From contig NC_091675.1 in NCBI RefSeq assembly GCF_042453785.1, forward strand, positions 1,748,501 to 1,812,500: DNA of 64,000 nt, given 5' to 3'. The position numbers and the translations under genes were made by a program. The stretch is from Malus domestica. Its lineage: Eukaryota > Streptophyta > Magnoliopsida > Rosales > Rosaceae. Below the pieces are notes generated by a model. The model had not been told where the DNA came from. It made no database searches and was given only the letters and a program-made list of their open reading frames with translations. This document shows, piece by piece, positions 22,623 to 33,168 of this stretch (positions are counted from its first letter, which is position 1; every line of letters begins with the position of its first letter).

Positions 22623-25600
22623 CTACTCCCACTCATTAACAGAATCAAAATCATTTCGCATTCCCATGTTGTAGATGTGTTTCTTGAACACTCCCACTGG
22701 TAAGCCCTTAGTCATTGGATCTGCTATCATAAAATTAGTTCCAATGTGAACTATGTTGATCAGCCCTTTTCTGACTTCATCCCTCACACGTAAATACTTA
22801 ATGTCCATCAATCTACAAGCAATGGACCTCTTGTTGTTTCTAGAAAAGAAGACTGTAGCCTTGTTGTCACAGTAAATAGTTATAGGTTTCTCAACTAAGT
22901 CTACAACCTTTAGTCCCATGATGAAGTTCCTCAACCAGATTGCTTGTTTAGTGGCAGTGTAACAACCAATGAACTCAGCCTCCATAGTTGAAGAGGCAAT
23001 CACCTTTTGCTTGGAGCTTGTCCACGAAATTGCACCAGCAGCAAGAAGGAAAACATATCCACTCGTAGATTTTCTATCATCAACACAACCTGCCAAGTCT
23101 GAATCTGAATAAGCCACCATCTCCAAATTCTCAACTTGCTGGTATACCAATGCAAGGTTCCTTGTTCTTTTTAAGTACCTCAGTACCTTCTTTGCTGTAG
23201 TCCAATGAGCAGTCCCGGGATTAGACAGAAAACGACCTAGAACACTAACCACAAACCCTAGATCAAGCCTTGTGCATACTTGAGCATACATGATGCTACC
23301 AACAAGTGATGTGTAGGGCTTGTCATTCATTCCATTTTTCTCGAGATCATTTTTAGGACATTGATCAGTGCTAAACTTGTCACCCTTTGCAATTGGAAGC
23401 TCACCACCTACACACTTCTCCATGTTGAACATTTTCATGATTCTGTCAATATAAGACTTTTGAGACAACCTCAACATCCTCTTAGATCTGTCTCGCTCAA
23501 TCTCAATACCAAGAACAAAATGCGCCTCACCAAGATCTTTCATATCAAAATTCTCGGTTAACATGGTCTTAGTGTTGTGCAAAAGAGTCAAGTCTGAACT
23601 TGCTAAGATAATATCATCCACATATAATACCAAAAATATAAATTTCGTGCCACTGACCTTGAGATATATGCAGTCATCAATCTTGTTTTCTTCAAAACCA
23701 AAAGCATAAACAACTTGATCAAATTTAATGTACCACTGCCTGGATGATTGCTTTAACCCGTAGATGGATTTGTTAAGCTTGCAGACCATGGACTCCTTTC
23801 CTTTTACCACAAAACCTGGGGGTTGAACCATTACTATTTCTTCAAACAAATCACCATTAAGGAAGGCTGATTTCACATCCATTTGATGAAATTCCAAGTT
23901 GAAATGAGCTGTTAAGGCCATAATCACCCTTAGGGAGTCTTTGGATGAAACTGGTGAGAAGGTTTCATTATAGTCTATGCCCTCTCTCTGTGTAAAACCC
24001 TTAGCTATGAGTCTAGCTTTATGTCTTTCAACCTTTCCCACTACATTTCTTTTGGTTTTGAACACCCACTTGCATCCGATGGGTTTGGCATTGCATGGGA
24101 GTGGTACCAACGTCCAAACTTTGTTCTTTTCCATAGCTGCAAGTTCTTCAGTCATGGCAGCATGCCATAAATCTGCCTTCGAGCTGTTGATGGCTTGGTT
24201 AAAAGTGATAGGATCATCATCATCTGCAATGTTGAATTCAGTTTCTTGTAAATACACAAAATCTGGTAGGATCGCAGGTTTCCTTTGCCGAGTTGACTGT
24301 CTAATAGGCAGCTGCTCTTGGTGCAAGGGCTGAGCAACAATAGGCTCACGTATTTATTGCTCAGTTACTGGTGGTTGCTCAGTTTCTGGGATGACTGTGA
24401 AATTCTCTAACTGAGCACTTGGGAGAACAATGGGAAGAGAATATGAACCTTATTGATCCACAAGCGGCAGTGCATTGTTTGTGACAGAAACCTGATCAAG
24501 ATCATCCCCAATTTCTTCGAATTGTGAGCTGCTATGTTGCACTATTCCTTCTTCCAAATCTTCAATAAATTTAGCATTATTGGTCTCCTGAATTCTGGTG
24601 CAGGAATCTGGACAGTAAAATTTGAACCCTTTAGACTTGTCAGCATAACCAATAAACCTGCAACTTACGGTTCTTGGATCTAACTTCCTTTCTTGAGGGT
24701 TGTAAAACCGTGCCTCAGCCCTACATCCCCAGACATGAAAATGATTGAAACTTGGCCTCCTACCTGTCCAAGCTTCAAAAGGTACAACTTTGACAGCTTT
24801 GCTTGGCACCCTATTTAGTGTATAGTTGGCTATTTTGAATGCTTCTCCCCACAGAAAAATTGGAAGTTTAGACTTTGAAAACATAGCTCGAATCATGTCC
24901 TTCAGGGTCCTGTTTTTTCTTTCTGGCACCCCGTTTTGATGTGGAGTACCTGGAGTAGTGTATTGCGCAACTATTCCTGATGCTTCAAGATAAGACGCAA
25001 ATGCGCCCTTATGTTGTCCAGTTTCCGTAAACCTGCCAAAATACTCACCACCCCTATCCGATCTCACTATTTTAATGTTTTTTTCAAGTTGGTTTTCTAC
25101 TTCAGTTTTGTATATTTTAAAACAATCAAGGACTGTGGACTTCTCAGCTATTAGAAACACATAACAATACCTCGAAAAATCATCAATGAAGGTGACAAAA
25201 TATGAATTTCCACAGATTGTTTTATTTGGAAAAGGACCACACACGTCTGTGTGTATGATCTCTAAAAGTTGGCTGCTTCTAGTGGATCCTAGTTTTCTGG
25301 TATTGGTCATTTTCCCCTTGAAACAATCGATACAAGTTGGGAGTTTATCAAAATCAAGATTTGGTATGAGGTTTTGTTTTGATAAAATCGTAAGTCTTTC
25401 TTTGGATATGTGGCCGAGTCTTTTATGCCAAAGTGTAGGGGAATCATCAATTTGAAATAATCTTTTGGAACCAATATGACAGACTGTATAACATTCATGT
25501 AAATACTCACAGTTTAACTGCCACATATCAACATAGAGGGAAGCATAACCGAGCAAAGTATCCAATTTATTTGAATGAAAAAGTCTTATACTTTCATTGT

Positions 25601-26774
25601 CTCCAATAAAAGTATAACCTGATTTAACTAACTTAGAAGCTGAAATCAAATTCCTTCGCATAGAAGGTACATAAAGTACTGGACTTAACAATAAAATGAA
25701 ACCAGAAGAAAGCTTTAAAGAGACACTGCCAATAGACTCGACTGCTACTTTGCTCCCATTCCCAACATAAACATTGTAAACTTCATTTTTTCTCTCCTTT
25801 AGTTTTGAGAAGCCCTGCAAGGTATTCGTGATATGAATTGAGCAGCCAGTATCAAACCACCAACTAAAAGGAGGAACATAAATAAAGTTTGACTCAAAAC
25901 AAACATAAACATTGAATTCATTACCTTTCTTAATGAGCCAGTTTTTAAAACCAGGGCAATCTTTCCTTAGATGACCAACTTCTTTGCAGAAATAACAAGG
26001 CTTAGGTGCTTCAGAAGTGACTTTAAACTTTTGAGATCGTTTAAGAGGGTTAGTATTTTTAAAAGAAGAAAAATTTGAGGTTTTCTTCGGCTTACCAGCA
26101 GTCACAGATGACTGATCAACAACATGTTTGCCTTTTGCAGTGTGAACAAGATTCACAATCTCCACTTTATCAGTTGACAACCTCAATTCTTCCTGTGCAC
26201 ACATGGAAATTAATTCATCGATGTCCCAAGTTACCTGCTGAGTGTTGTATGACACCTTTAGCTGGCCATACTGTGTAGGTAAGGAATTTAATGCCATATG
26301 CACTAAAAACTGATCTGTCAATTGATGCTTAAGATCTTTCAGCTTTTGTGCAATGTCTGACATTTTCAGAATATGTTCTCTCACACTTCCAACACCATCG
26401 AACTTCATGGATGTCAGTTTTGTGAGAAAATTTCCAGTTTCAGCTTTCTCAAATTCTTTGAACTTGTTTCCTATTGCATCGAAGAATTCTTTTGCACTGT
26501 CACTCTTTGGAATACCACATTTCACACTGCTTGTCATAGCCCTTCTCATAATCATAAGAGCCATCCTGTTTGCCTTCTCCCATTGAGCAAACTTCAACCT
26601 GTGGTCTGCTGTGCTTGCATCAGTCAGTGCAGCAGGCTTGTCTTCTCTTAAGGCCAAGTCGAAATCCATCATACCAAGGGCTATCTCTAAGTCTTCTTTC
26701 CACTTCTTATAATTGGAACCAGTTAGGGTTTCAATATTAGAGAAGTTGAGAGAAGTCATAGCTGCATCAACCAT
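22623..26774 (-). pseudogene. Copia gag-pol reading frame, interrupted by two stop codons
   Basis: The frame starts at ATG 26774. The first half (to the stop ending at 24447) holds a gag domain, a CCHC zinc knuckle CYFCKEVGHLRKDC near residue 260, a protease motif WWFDTGCS near 305, a GAG-pre-integrase motif LWHKRLGH, and the integrase core (HTDVCGPF, then SDRGGEY, then the QNGVPERKNRT region). The second half (24326 to 22623, 567 residues) holds reverse transcriptase with the catalytic YVDDIILAS and RNase H with SDLAGCVDDRKSTSGYVF. Between 24450 and 24349 the same frame continues but is broken by two TAA codons. Apart from these nonsense changes no frameshift was noticed. The proteins would normally form one polyprotein in virus-like particles. 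Confidence 0.95.
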
Positions 26775-27425
26775 AATTATTCGTTATATGTTCTCATAAG
26801 TTCATCACTAAAAGTTCAAAATATGAACAATTAATGGCATCAAAAGTCATATAATTCCAGTCACATCTTTGGATCGAAAACTGATTATATTAGGGTTTGC
26901 ACAACTGAAATACAAGGTTTTATAATTTACGACACAATTTTAACACTTTTGAGCAGATAAAATTGCATCAATATTGTTTGCATCTCACTTATACACCAAT
27001 TAAACATGACTGAATATAAGAATTCTTTAGAATTATCACAAAATATATTCACCATCAGTTCAATCATTATGTTCAACTTTCAACAGTTAAATTGAAAACA
27101 TGATACAAACACTTTTGAGTTGAAATTGATCATGATTCACAAAAGGATATGACTATCAAGTCATTTAGTGACAGCATTTCTCCAAAATCCGGAGATACTC
27201 CATCATTTTCCTGCAAATAAAATTTTGCAAAACAAGTATATGTACACATATATACTGATATATGTGATGTGTATAAGTGAAATCGAATGTTAGTTCAATA
27301 GCATGATGTTTTTAGTGATTGACAATAATTATATCAATTTTCATATGCGGAAGTTTTTATCAGGATCGTGAACTTTGTTAATTTGATTACAGTGCATATG
27401 CGGATTCTAAACATGTCAGTGGATT

Positions 27426-27437
27426 GCTCTGATACCA
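27426..27437 (-). promoter_or_regulatory. Primer-binding site (initiator tRNA-Met) of the copia element
   Basis: On the minus strand TGGTATCAGAGC starts three bases after the 5' LTR, complementary to the initiator tRNA-Met 3' end. Confidence 0.93.
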
Positions 27438-27439
27438 CA

Positions 27440-27907
27440 TGTAAGCCATTAAAACCCTACATGCATAGAATCACATGCACATATGAGGATGTATATATGA
27501 AATAAATATGCTTACCTGGGGAAGAACTCGCCATATCTGCAGGAAGATGAGAAGGAGATCTTCTGCACTCAACAGCCTGAAGTTCCAGCTTAGAATAGGG
27601 GTTTGCTCGTAATGGAAAAGGATGTTGTTGAGTGTAGGGACCTCCTAATATATAGCCAACCATCCTTGATATCAGGCCTATCATCTGATACCCGGATATT
27701 CTATATTGATTAGGGTTACGATACAGTCCTATTCTATGATAAACTCTTGCCAAAACATGATAAGGTTTCTTGAATATAGTTGCATGTTATTAGGACTCCC
27801 AATCTCAACCAAGTAAGTACGTAATCTTCTCAACGTGATAACTCAAAACTGAATTACAGGTTGGTCGAGAACTAGAAGTCATTCTCCTTGACACTTACAA
27901 ACTTACA
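27440..27907 (-). repeat. 5' LTR of the copia element
   Basis: 468 bp with TGTAAG/CTTACA ends. It carries the element's promoter. The leader 26775-27425 between this LTR and the gag start is non-coding. Confidence 0.96.
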
Positions 27908-28140
27908 TAACCAACTTCAAACGTCCGTAACTATACCGTTATAATTCATACTCGCAAACGGCTTTCTCCTATGCGTTCGTAGTGACGAGTACTACGAGGA
28001 TATGCTAAAAGAATAAGTCATATGCCACTCTAACCGATGATCAACAAAAGTCAAAGTCCTTACCTCTAGGGCACTTTCATAAATTCACGCTTCTAAAATT
28101 AATAAAAACGTAAAATTTGGGACAGGCTGTCACACTCTGA

Positions 28141-28836
28141 TCAAAATCTAAAACTGATAAGGTCTTAGTCAATGAACATTAGAAACTAGGGACCAGAAGC
28201 TAATTTTTCCTTATTTTTTTATGTGGCCATTAGATTTGATTGAGGTTAGATCTCAACCGCTCGTAAAAAATAAAACTCCATCTCTCTCCCTCACAACCTC
28301 CTAAACTCTCAGTCCCTCTCCTCGACGACTCTGACTTTCTCTCTATTTCTTCTCTGGTGACACCCAACAACATACCATACCACACCACATTGCCCCACAC
28401 CTCTAAGTTCATCTTCTCTGCCGACACCGCAATACCAAATTTATCGCTTAGTCCCACCTAATTCATCTTTCACCTCTAGGCTTGCACAAACTATCTCTCC
28501 CTCTTAACTCTCCACCACCCATTCCAATATTAGGTAGCCGTCGACCACCTCTGTCTCTCTTGGTCTGCCCACAGCTTTACGAAAACTCCTATCGTTTCAG
28601 TCGTCAATGCAAAGCTCCGTCAATTCTCAACCAATTATATCCAACTGTCAATGTCCGTCTCTCTCTCCTCTCTATATCTATTTACAAACGCCTTTACAAA
28701 TTATTTTTAGCGATGTTGGTTTTCCGCAGCATGTGGAAGCCTAAGAGAGAGTGTCCTAGCAAACTCACTTGTTGAGCGAGTCTTGCTAGCCTTTCCCCTG
28801 CAAATTTAATTTCTCTCATAGAAATTGCTAGATACA
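28141..28836. other. Intergenic, nothing recognised
   Basis: Pyrimidine-rich stretches (CTCTCTCC motifs at 28270-28330 and 28540-28680) give short frames on both strands, but no domain, start context or homology was recognised. Confidence 0.45.
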
Positions 28837-29555
28837 TGTTGACCCTAAAAACTACCAAGCCTACGTGGTGCGCAAGCCGAGTAACTAATGAGCTAACTTC
28901 GTCATTCGGTTATGTGCGAGCATGCCAATTCATCGGCCGAGCTCGGCCGAGGAGTAAAATATGTTGATGTTGCGTTGAGTGCGCTGCTGACTTCTTTATC
29001 TTGCGACTGCGGCCGAGGAAGAAACAGTTTCGGCCTTCGGGTTCTAGAGCCTGAAGACAAGGCTGCTAATTCTACAAAGTTCAATATCAAATTCGGCTCT
29101 CAGGGTGTCGAATGTAATAACCTGGTAACACCTCACTTCGCAGAGAATGCTCATGAGATGACCTCAGACAATAAGGATTTGAAAATCCTTCTCAACCAAG
29201 ACTTGTATAAATAACCAGTCGGCCTCTTCGCAGTGATATTTATCCAAACTGAAGGTGTTTCACGGTCGGCTGATTCTACGGCAACAGTGTTGTTTATCCA
29301 AACTGAAGATGTTCGCCGGTTGCCTTCACAGTGCTGTTTATCTAAACTGAAGATGTGTTGGCGAAAAAAGAAAATAAAAAATCTCAAGATGTTTGAGAGG
29401 TTTTGAGTGAAGCGAGGGTTTGCACAGGGCAGTTTGTGTGTTGAGTTTGAGGTCCCTCGGATGTTGCCTACGGCTATGTATTTATAATGGCTGTAAACCC
29501 ATTGGATGACGTGTTTTTTCCCAACCAAAACTCCATCTCCCGAGTTATATGCGCA
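28837..29555 (+). mobile_element. Probable solo LTR
   Basis: A 719-bp segment begins TGTTGACCCT and ends TATGCGCA, flanked by GATACA on both sides (28831-28836 and 29556-29561). A TATA-like TATTTATAA near 29480 and three repeats of TTTATCCAAACTGAAG (near 29240, 29292 and 29338) fit a U3 region with promoter. No internal retrotransposon domain lies nearby. The 6-bp flank match is longer than the usual 5 bp and the call is moderate. Confidence 0.5.
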
Positions 29556-29561
29556 GATACA

Positions 29562-31698
29562 TCCATGTAATTTTGTAAAGAGTTGCAATTCAATTATAAT
29601 TCTTCCCTCAACCCATCATCTGGTCGCTTATCTCTTCCAACGCATACGACTTTATCATGTGCATGCACAAAACCAAATTATATTTCATGATGAGGCCATG
29701 TGCTTGATGAGATGTATTTTATCTCAAACGGAACTCTAGGTTGATAACAAGAAGCCACGTGGGCTTGTCACTGCCTCAGATGTTGCATGCATGCATATCT
29801 CCATTAATTCAAATGGAAAATCACAAACCAACTCAGTTTGACTGTGAATCAATCAAGTCATCACGTGTTGCATGCTTTTCAAATCAAATGTGATTAGTTC
29901 AATCCTTTATCCAAGCAAAAAGGCATGACTTCATAGGCTTTCACAATTCTCGCACCGTATTAATCCCATTTAATCTATCCTAATCTCCTCAGACTCAAAA
30001 GATCTTTCTCAAGATAATTACCATGATTAAAATTAATAGTAATATCAAGAAAAATATGTTTAGTCTTGTAGTCATCTAATGGTTTCAACGCAACATGCCG
30101 ATAGTGTAAAATCGGGTCTACACAATTTTGTACAAGAAAATCAAGACAATTTATTAAAAGATAATTATTATGATTAAAAACCGTAACATTATCTCTTAAC
30201 AAAATAAAATTATCTTGACTTTCTTATTCGACTATCTAAAACCATACGACCTTGATTGCACAAACCGATTGTGTAAATTTGAGCCCAAACAATACCATAC
30301 AGACCCAATTACAAATTAGAATCTACACGGCTTCGGAAAGTCAGTTTTGGTCTGGGCTTTTCTAGAAAGAGATTTCATAATACTAATCGTTCGGAGAGTT
30401 TTTCGGTCAATAAAAAATTGTAAAGTGCTCGGTTTAATTTATCGTTGAGTTCGATATCTCTATAAGACGGCAACCAAGTCCCACCAAACTCTTCTTACAT
30501 TTTATCGGTGATACGTCCTTTTTTCGGCCGCATGGCCTCGCCTCCCCGCCTTCCCCAAACCCGACGGTTGTACTTGTTTCATTACGAGATTAATTAATAG
30601 TCTTGCTCTGTAAAATAAAAACAAAATAACCTAAAGTCTTGTTAGTAGGTTTACTGGTTGTCGTATCTCCAACTCCAACAACTAAATAAAATATGAAGAT
30701 GAAAGGAACATTATATTTCTTAACCGGACTAATATACCAACGCGTGAAACTGTTAAGTAAAATTTTATTTAAATATGTGTAACATTTTTCTATATTTAAA
30801 GTACCTTTTCATCAATTTGATTTTTAAATAAACTATCAGTATCTTTTTAAATCCAAATTTATTATCTACAATATCCTCACAAACTTAATTCAATATGTGG
30901 ATTTATTTTTACACTCATTTGATTTTTAACTCTATTAATGACAATAATCGAATTGGAGGGTGTGTGGATACAAGACATCTAGGGGTGGGCATAAAAATCG
31001 TAAAACCTCATAGAACTGTATAAGAAAAAAAACCCGAAAAGAACCGTGTTGATCGGAAAAGTCAACTTTAAGTCAAAAATCAACTCCAGTTCCAGTTTCG
31101 AATAAACAAGAACCGGCCGGAACCAAACCGTTTTATTAATAATCAACAAATTGCAAAGCAGTGATCCCATCCTAATTAAGGCTTACTCACCCCACCCGCA
31201 CCTCACTCACGGCCTCTCAAGGTCTATCTTCCTTGTCGACGCTCTCCGTTTACTTCTTCGTTAATGGGGAAACGTCCTCACCTTTGAAGAGAGAGAGAGA
31301 GAGAGAGCAATTAAGGCAAATTCTTGTTAAGAAAAAAACCCATTTATCAATTTCATCAGCCGCTGCTTTTGCAATCACACCAAAAACACTTATCCACGGA
31401 AGCTGCTTTCTGCTGATTTCAGGTCTCCGTTACTGTTTCTTCAGAGTTAAAGATTGTCTCTGTCTCTCAAATCCACTGTATATCTTTGGCTCTTTTTTCT
31501 TGGTGAGAATTGGAGTTTTCGATCAGTTGAGTTGATTTCTATCACTTCATGGTTGGATTGTTTCAGTTTTTTTATAGTCTTGGCAAAAATTTATGTGTTT
31601 AGAGTAATAAATTAAATTTTAAAGTAAGTTTAATTAGTTGATTAATGGCCTTCTTTCTTTAAATATCAACTTCTGTTTTCTGAAAATCCCAGCCATAC
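29562..31698. other. Intergenic and UGT upstream region
   Basis: At 30981 a terminus TAGGGGTGGGCATAAAAA resembles a hAT end, but no partner end was found, so this is a truncated remnant. A (GA)n run lies at about 31287-31308. The last 300-450 bp probably include the 5' UTR of the UGT gene. No other gene was recognised. Confidence 0.45.
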
Positions 31699-33108
31699 AT
31701 GGAGTCCGGCCAGAAGAAGCCGCATGTGGCAGTCCTAGCAAGCCCAGGGATTGGCCACGTTACCCCACTCCTCGAGCTAGCCAAACGACTCGTCGTTGAC
31801 CATGGCTTCCATGTCACCTTCCTTTCCATCACCACCGACGCACCACCCGCACAGCTCCAGCTCCTCAGCAACCCCTCTCTCCCTTCCGACCTCCATGTCG
31901 TCAGCCTCCCCCGCGTCGACGTGTCCCAACAACCCATCGGTATCTCAGTTCGCATCTTTCTCGTCGTCCAAGAAACCCTAAAGTCTCTGCCATTTGTCCT
32001 GAAAAACTTACAACCTCCGATCAAATCTCTCGTTGTCGATCCTTTCTGCATCGAAGCACTCGAAATCGCCGCTGACCTTTCCATCCCCACTTACGTTTTC
32101 ATGACTTCTTCCGCTTCGCTTCTGGCGTTGACCTTGTACTTCCCCACCATCAACGCCGAGGTCAACGGCGATTATTCCAAAATCGCCGAGGAGGTTATTG
32201 TTCCCGGCTGCAAGCCCCTGTTGCTTGACGATCTTGTCCCCGGAGTTTTGTCGCCAGAAGTATTACCTATGTGCAACAGATTTCCGACCGTGAAGGGCAT
32301 TTTAGTAAATACGTGGGAAGAACTCGAGCCGGTGACCCTTCTTAGCCTTAGAGAAAACCTTTTCTTTCTTGGTCTGCCAGCGCCGCCGGTTTATCCCATT
32401 GGACCGTTGACCAAAGAGGACAAACCAGTAACATCAACATTGGAATCTTCGAGGTTTCTGACGTGGCTGGACGAGCAGCCAGTCGGTTCGGTTGTTTACA
32501 TCTCATTCGGTAGCGGAGGGACTTTGTCGAGGGAACAGATGATTGAGTTGGCGCGGGGATTGGAGCTGAGCCAAAAACGGTTTGTTTGGGTGGCGCGGCC
32601 TCCAAACGACTCGAGCGCGTCGGGGAGTTTTTTTAAGGCTGGTTTCAACACGGACGATCCGGCGTCATATTTGCCGGAAGGGTTTTTGGATAGGACGCGA
32701 GGGAGAGGATTGGTGACATCCTCGTGGGCCCCGCAAGTTGCAGTTCTGAATCATCGGTCTGTGGCTGGGTTTGTGACGCACTGCGGTTGGAATTCGGTGT
32801 TGGAGAGCGTATTGCATGGGGTGGCGATGATTGCGTGGCCGCTGTACGCCGAACAGAGGATGAATGCGAGGTTTTTGGTGGATGTGGGAGTTGCGGTGTG
32901 GCCGGAGGCGGAGGAGGATGATGGGAAGAGAGTGGTGGGGCGTTGCGAGGTGGAGAGGGTGGTAAGGACGATTTTGGAGGATGAGGAAGGAGAAGGGGTG
33001 AGGAGGAGGGTGAGGGAGCTTCAAGGCACTGCCGTGAAAGCTTTGGAAGTCTATGGGTCATCTAATGGATCCCTCGAGGGACTGGCGAAAGAGTGGCGGG
33101 AGGCTTAG
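31699..33108 (+). CDS. UDP-glycosyltransferase, UGT72 type (group E)
   Basis: An intronless frame of 469 residues, the usual size of family 1 plant UGTs. These soluble enzymes move a sugar, usually glucose from UDP-glucose, onto small acceptors such as phenylpropanoids, flavonoids or hydroquinone. The catalytic His is H20 in ASPGIGHVTP and its partner Asp is D114 in LVVDPF. The C-terminal 44-residue PSPG box spans residues 343-386, from WAPQ to AEQ, with the HCGWNS core. The ending Q rather than H suggests a preference for UDP-glucose. The upstream segment SVVYISFGSGGTLS is typical of UGT72. The acceptor cannot be predicted; monolignol, flavonoid or hydroquinone activity is possible. A transposon starts only 70 bp after the stop codon. 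The gene appears intact, with GC-rich codon use compared with its surroundings. Confidence 0.92.
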   Translation: MESGQKKPHVAVLASPGIGHVTPLLELAKRLVVDHGFHVTFLSITTDAPPAQLQLLSNPSLPSDLHVVSLPRVDVSQQPIGISVRIFLVVQETLKSLPFVLKNLQPPIKSLVVDPFCIEALEIAADLSIPTYVFMTSSASLLALTLYFPTINAEVNGDYSKIAEEVIVPGCKPLLLDDLVPGVLSPEVLPMCNRFPTVKGILVNTWEELEPVTLLSLRENLFFLGLPAPPVYPIGPLTKEDKPVTSTLESSRFLTWLDEQPVGSVVYISFGSGGTLSREQMIELARGLELSQKRFVWVARPPNDSSASGSFFKAGFNTDDPASYLPEGFLDRTRGRGLVTSSWAPQVAVLNHRSVAGFVTHCGWNSVLESVLHGVAMIAWPLYAEQRMNARFLVDVGVAVWPEAEEDDGKRVVGRCEVERVVRTILEDEEGEGVRRRVRELQGTAVKALEVYGSSNGSLEGLAKEWREA

Positions 33109-33168
33109 TTCTTCGATTAGTTTGATGTGCGTAAAAATTTAACGATCTATTGACAAATAAATAAATAA

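Larger units (their letters stand above)
21780..27912 (-). mobile_element. Ty1/copia LTR retrotransposon nested in the gypsy-like LTR
   Basis: The element spans 21785-27907 (6123 bp) with perfect 5-bp target duplications TAACC at 21780-21784 and 27908-27912. Both LTRs are 468 bp with TGTAAG/CTTACA inverted ends. Domain order gag, protease, integrase, reverse transcriptase, RNase H on the minus strand defines it as Ty1/copia. About 11 differences were counted by eye between the two LTRs (about 2.3%). Two in-frame stop codons separate the integrase half from the reverse transcriptase half, so this copy is probably not autonomous. Confidence 0.97.
18299..28135 (-). repeat. 5' LTR of the gypsy-like element, split by a copia insertion
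   Basis: The LTR sequence runs 18299-21784 and resumes at 27913-28135. The interruption is the copia element plus one copy of its TAACC duplication. Without it the LTR is about 3709 bp. It is longer than its partner because of one extra 77-bp unit and a long AT microsatellite (18726-18772). The intact junction is visible at 15882-15910 in the other LTR, where AAATAACCAACTTCAAATG is continuous. Confidence 0.88.
12519..28140 (-). mobile_element. Gypsy-like non-autonomous LTR retrotransposon (LARD type) with nested copia
   Basis: Two long terminal repeats of about 3.6 kb (12524-16108 and 18299-28135, the latter interrupted) bracket only 2190 bp of internal DNA. The outer flanks are perfect 5-bp direct repeats CTCTG (12519-12523 and 28136-28140). 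A primer-binding site matching initiator tRNA-Met lies next to the right LTR and a purine-rich tract next to the left LTR, so the element reads on the minus strand with its 5' LTR on the right. No gag, protease, reverse transcriptase or integrase sequence was recognised. It therefore resembles large retrotransposon derivatives that depend on a relative for mobility. The polypurine context (GGGACGAAATTC then AAGGTGGGTAG in element sense) is typical of plant gypsy elements of the Del/Tekay type; that family call is inference. Confidence 0.85.

Noticed and set aside
12524-28135. The 3.6-kb repeat pair as a segmental duplication
   Set aside because: Primer-binding site, polypurine tract, TG..CA ends and outer CTCTG duplications show they are LTRs.
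29151-29588. 145-residue minus-strand frame
   Set aside because: Lies in the probable solo LTR, with repeats in it; no domain.
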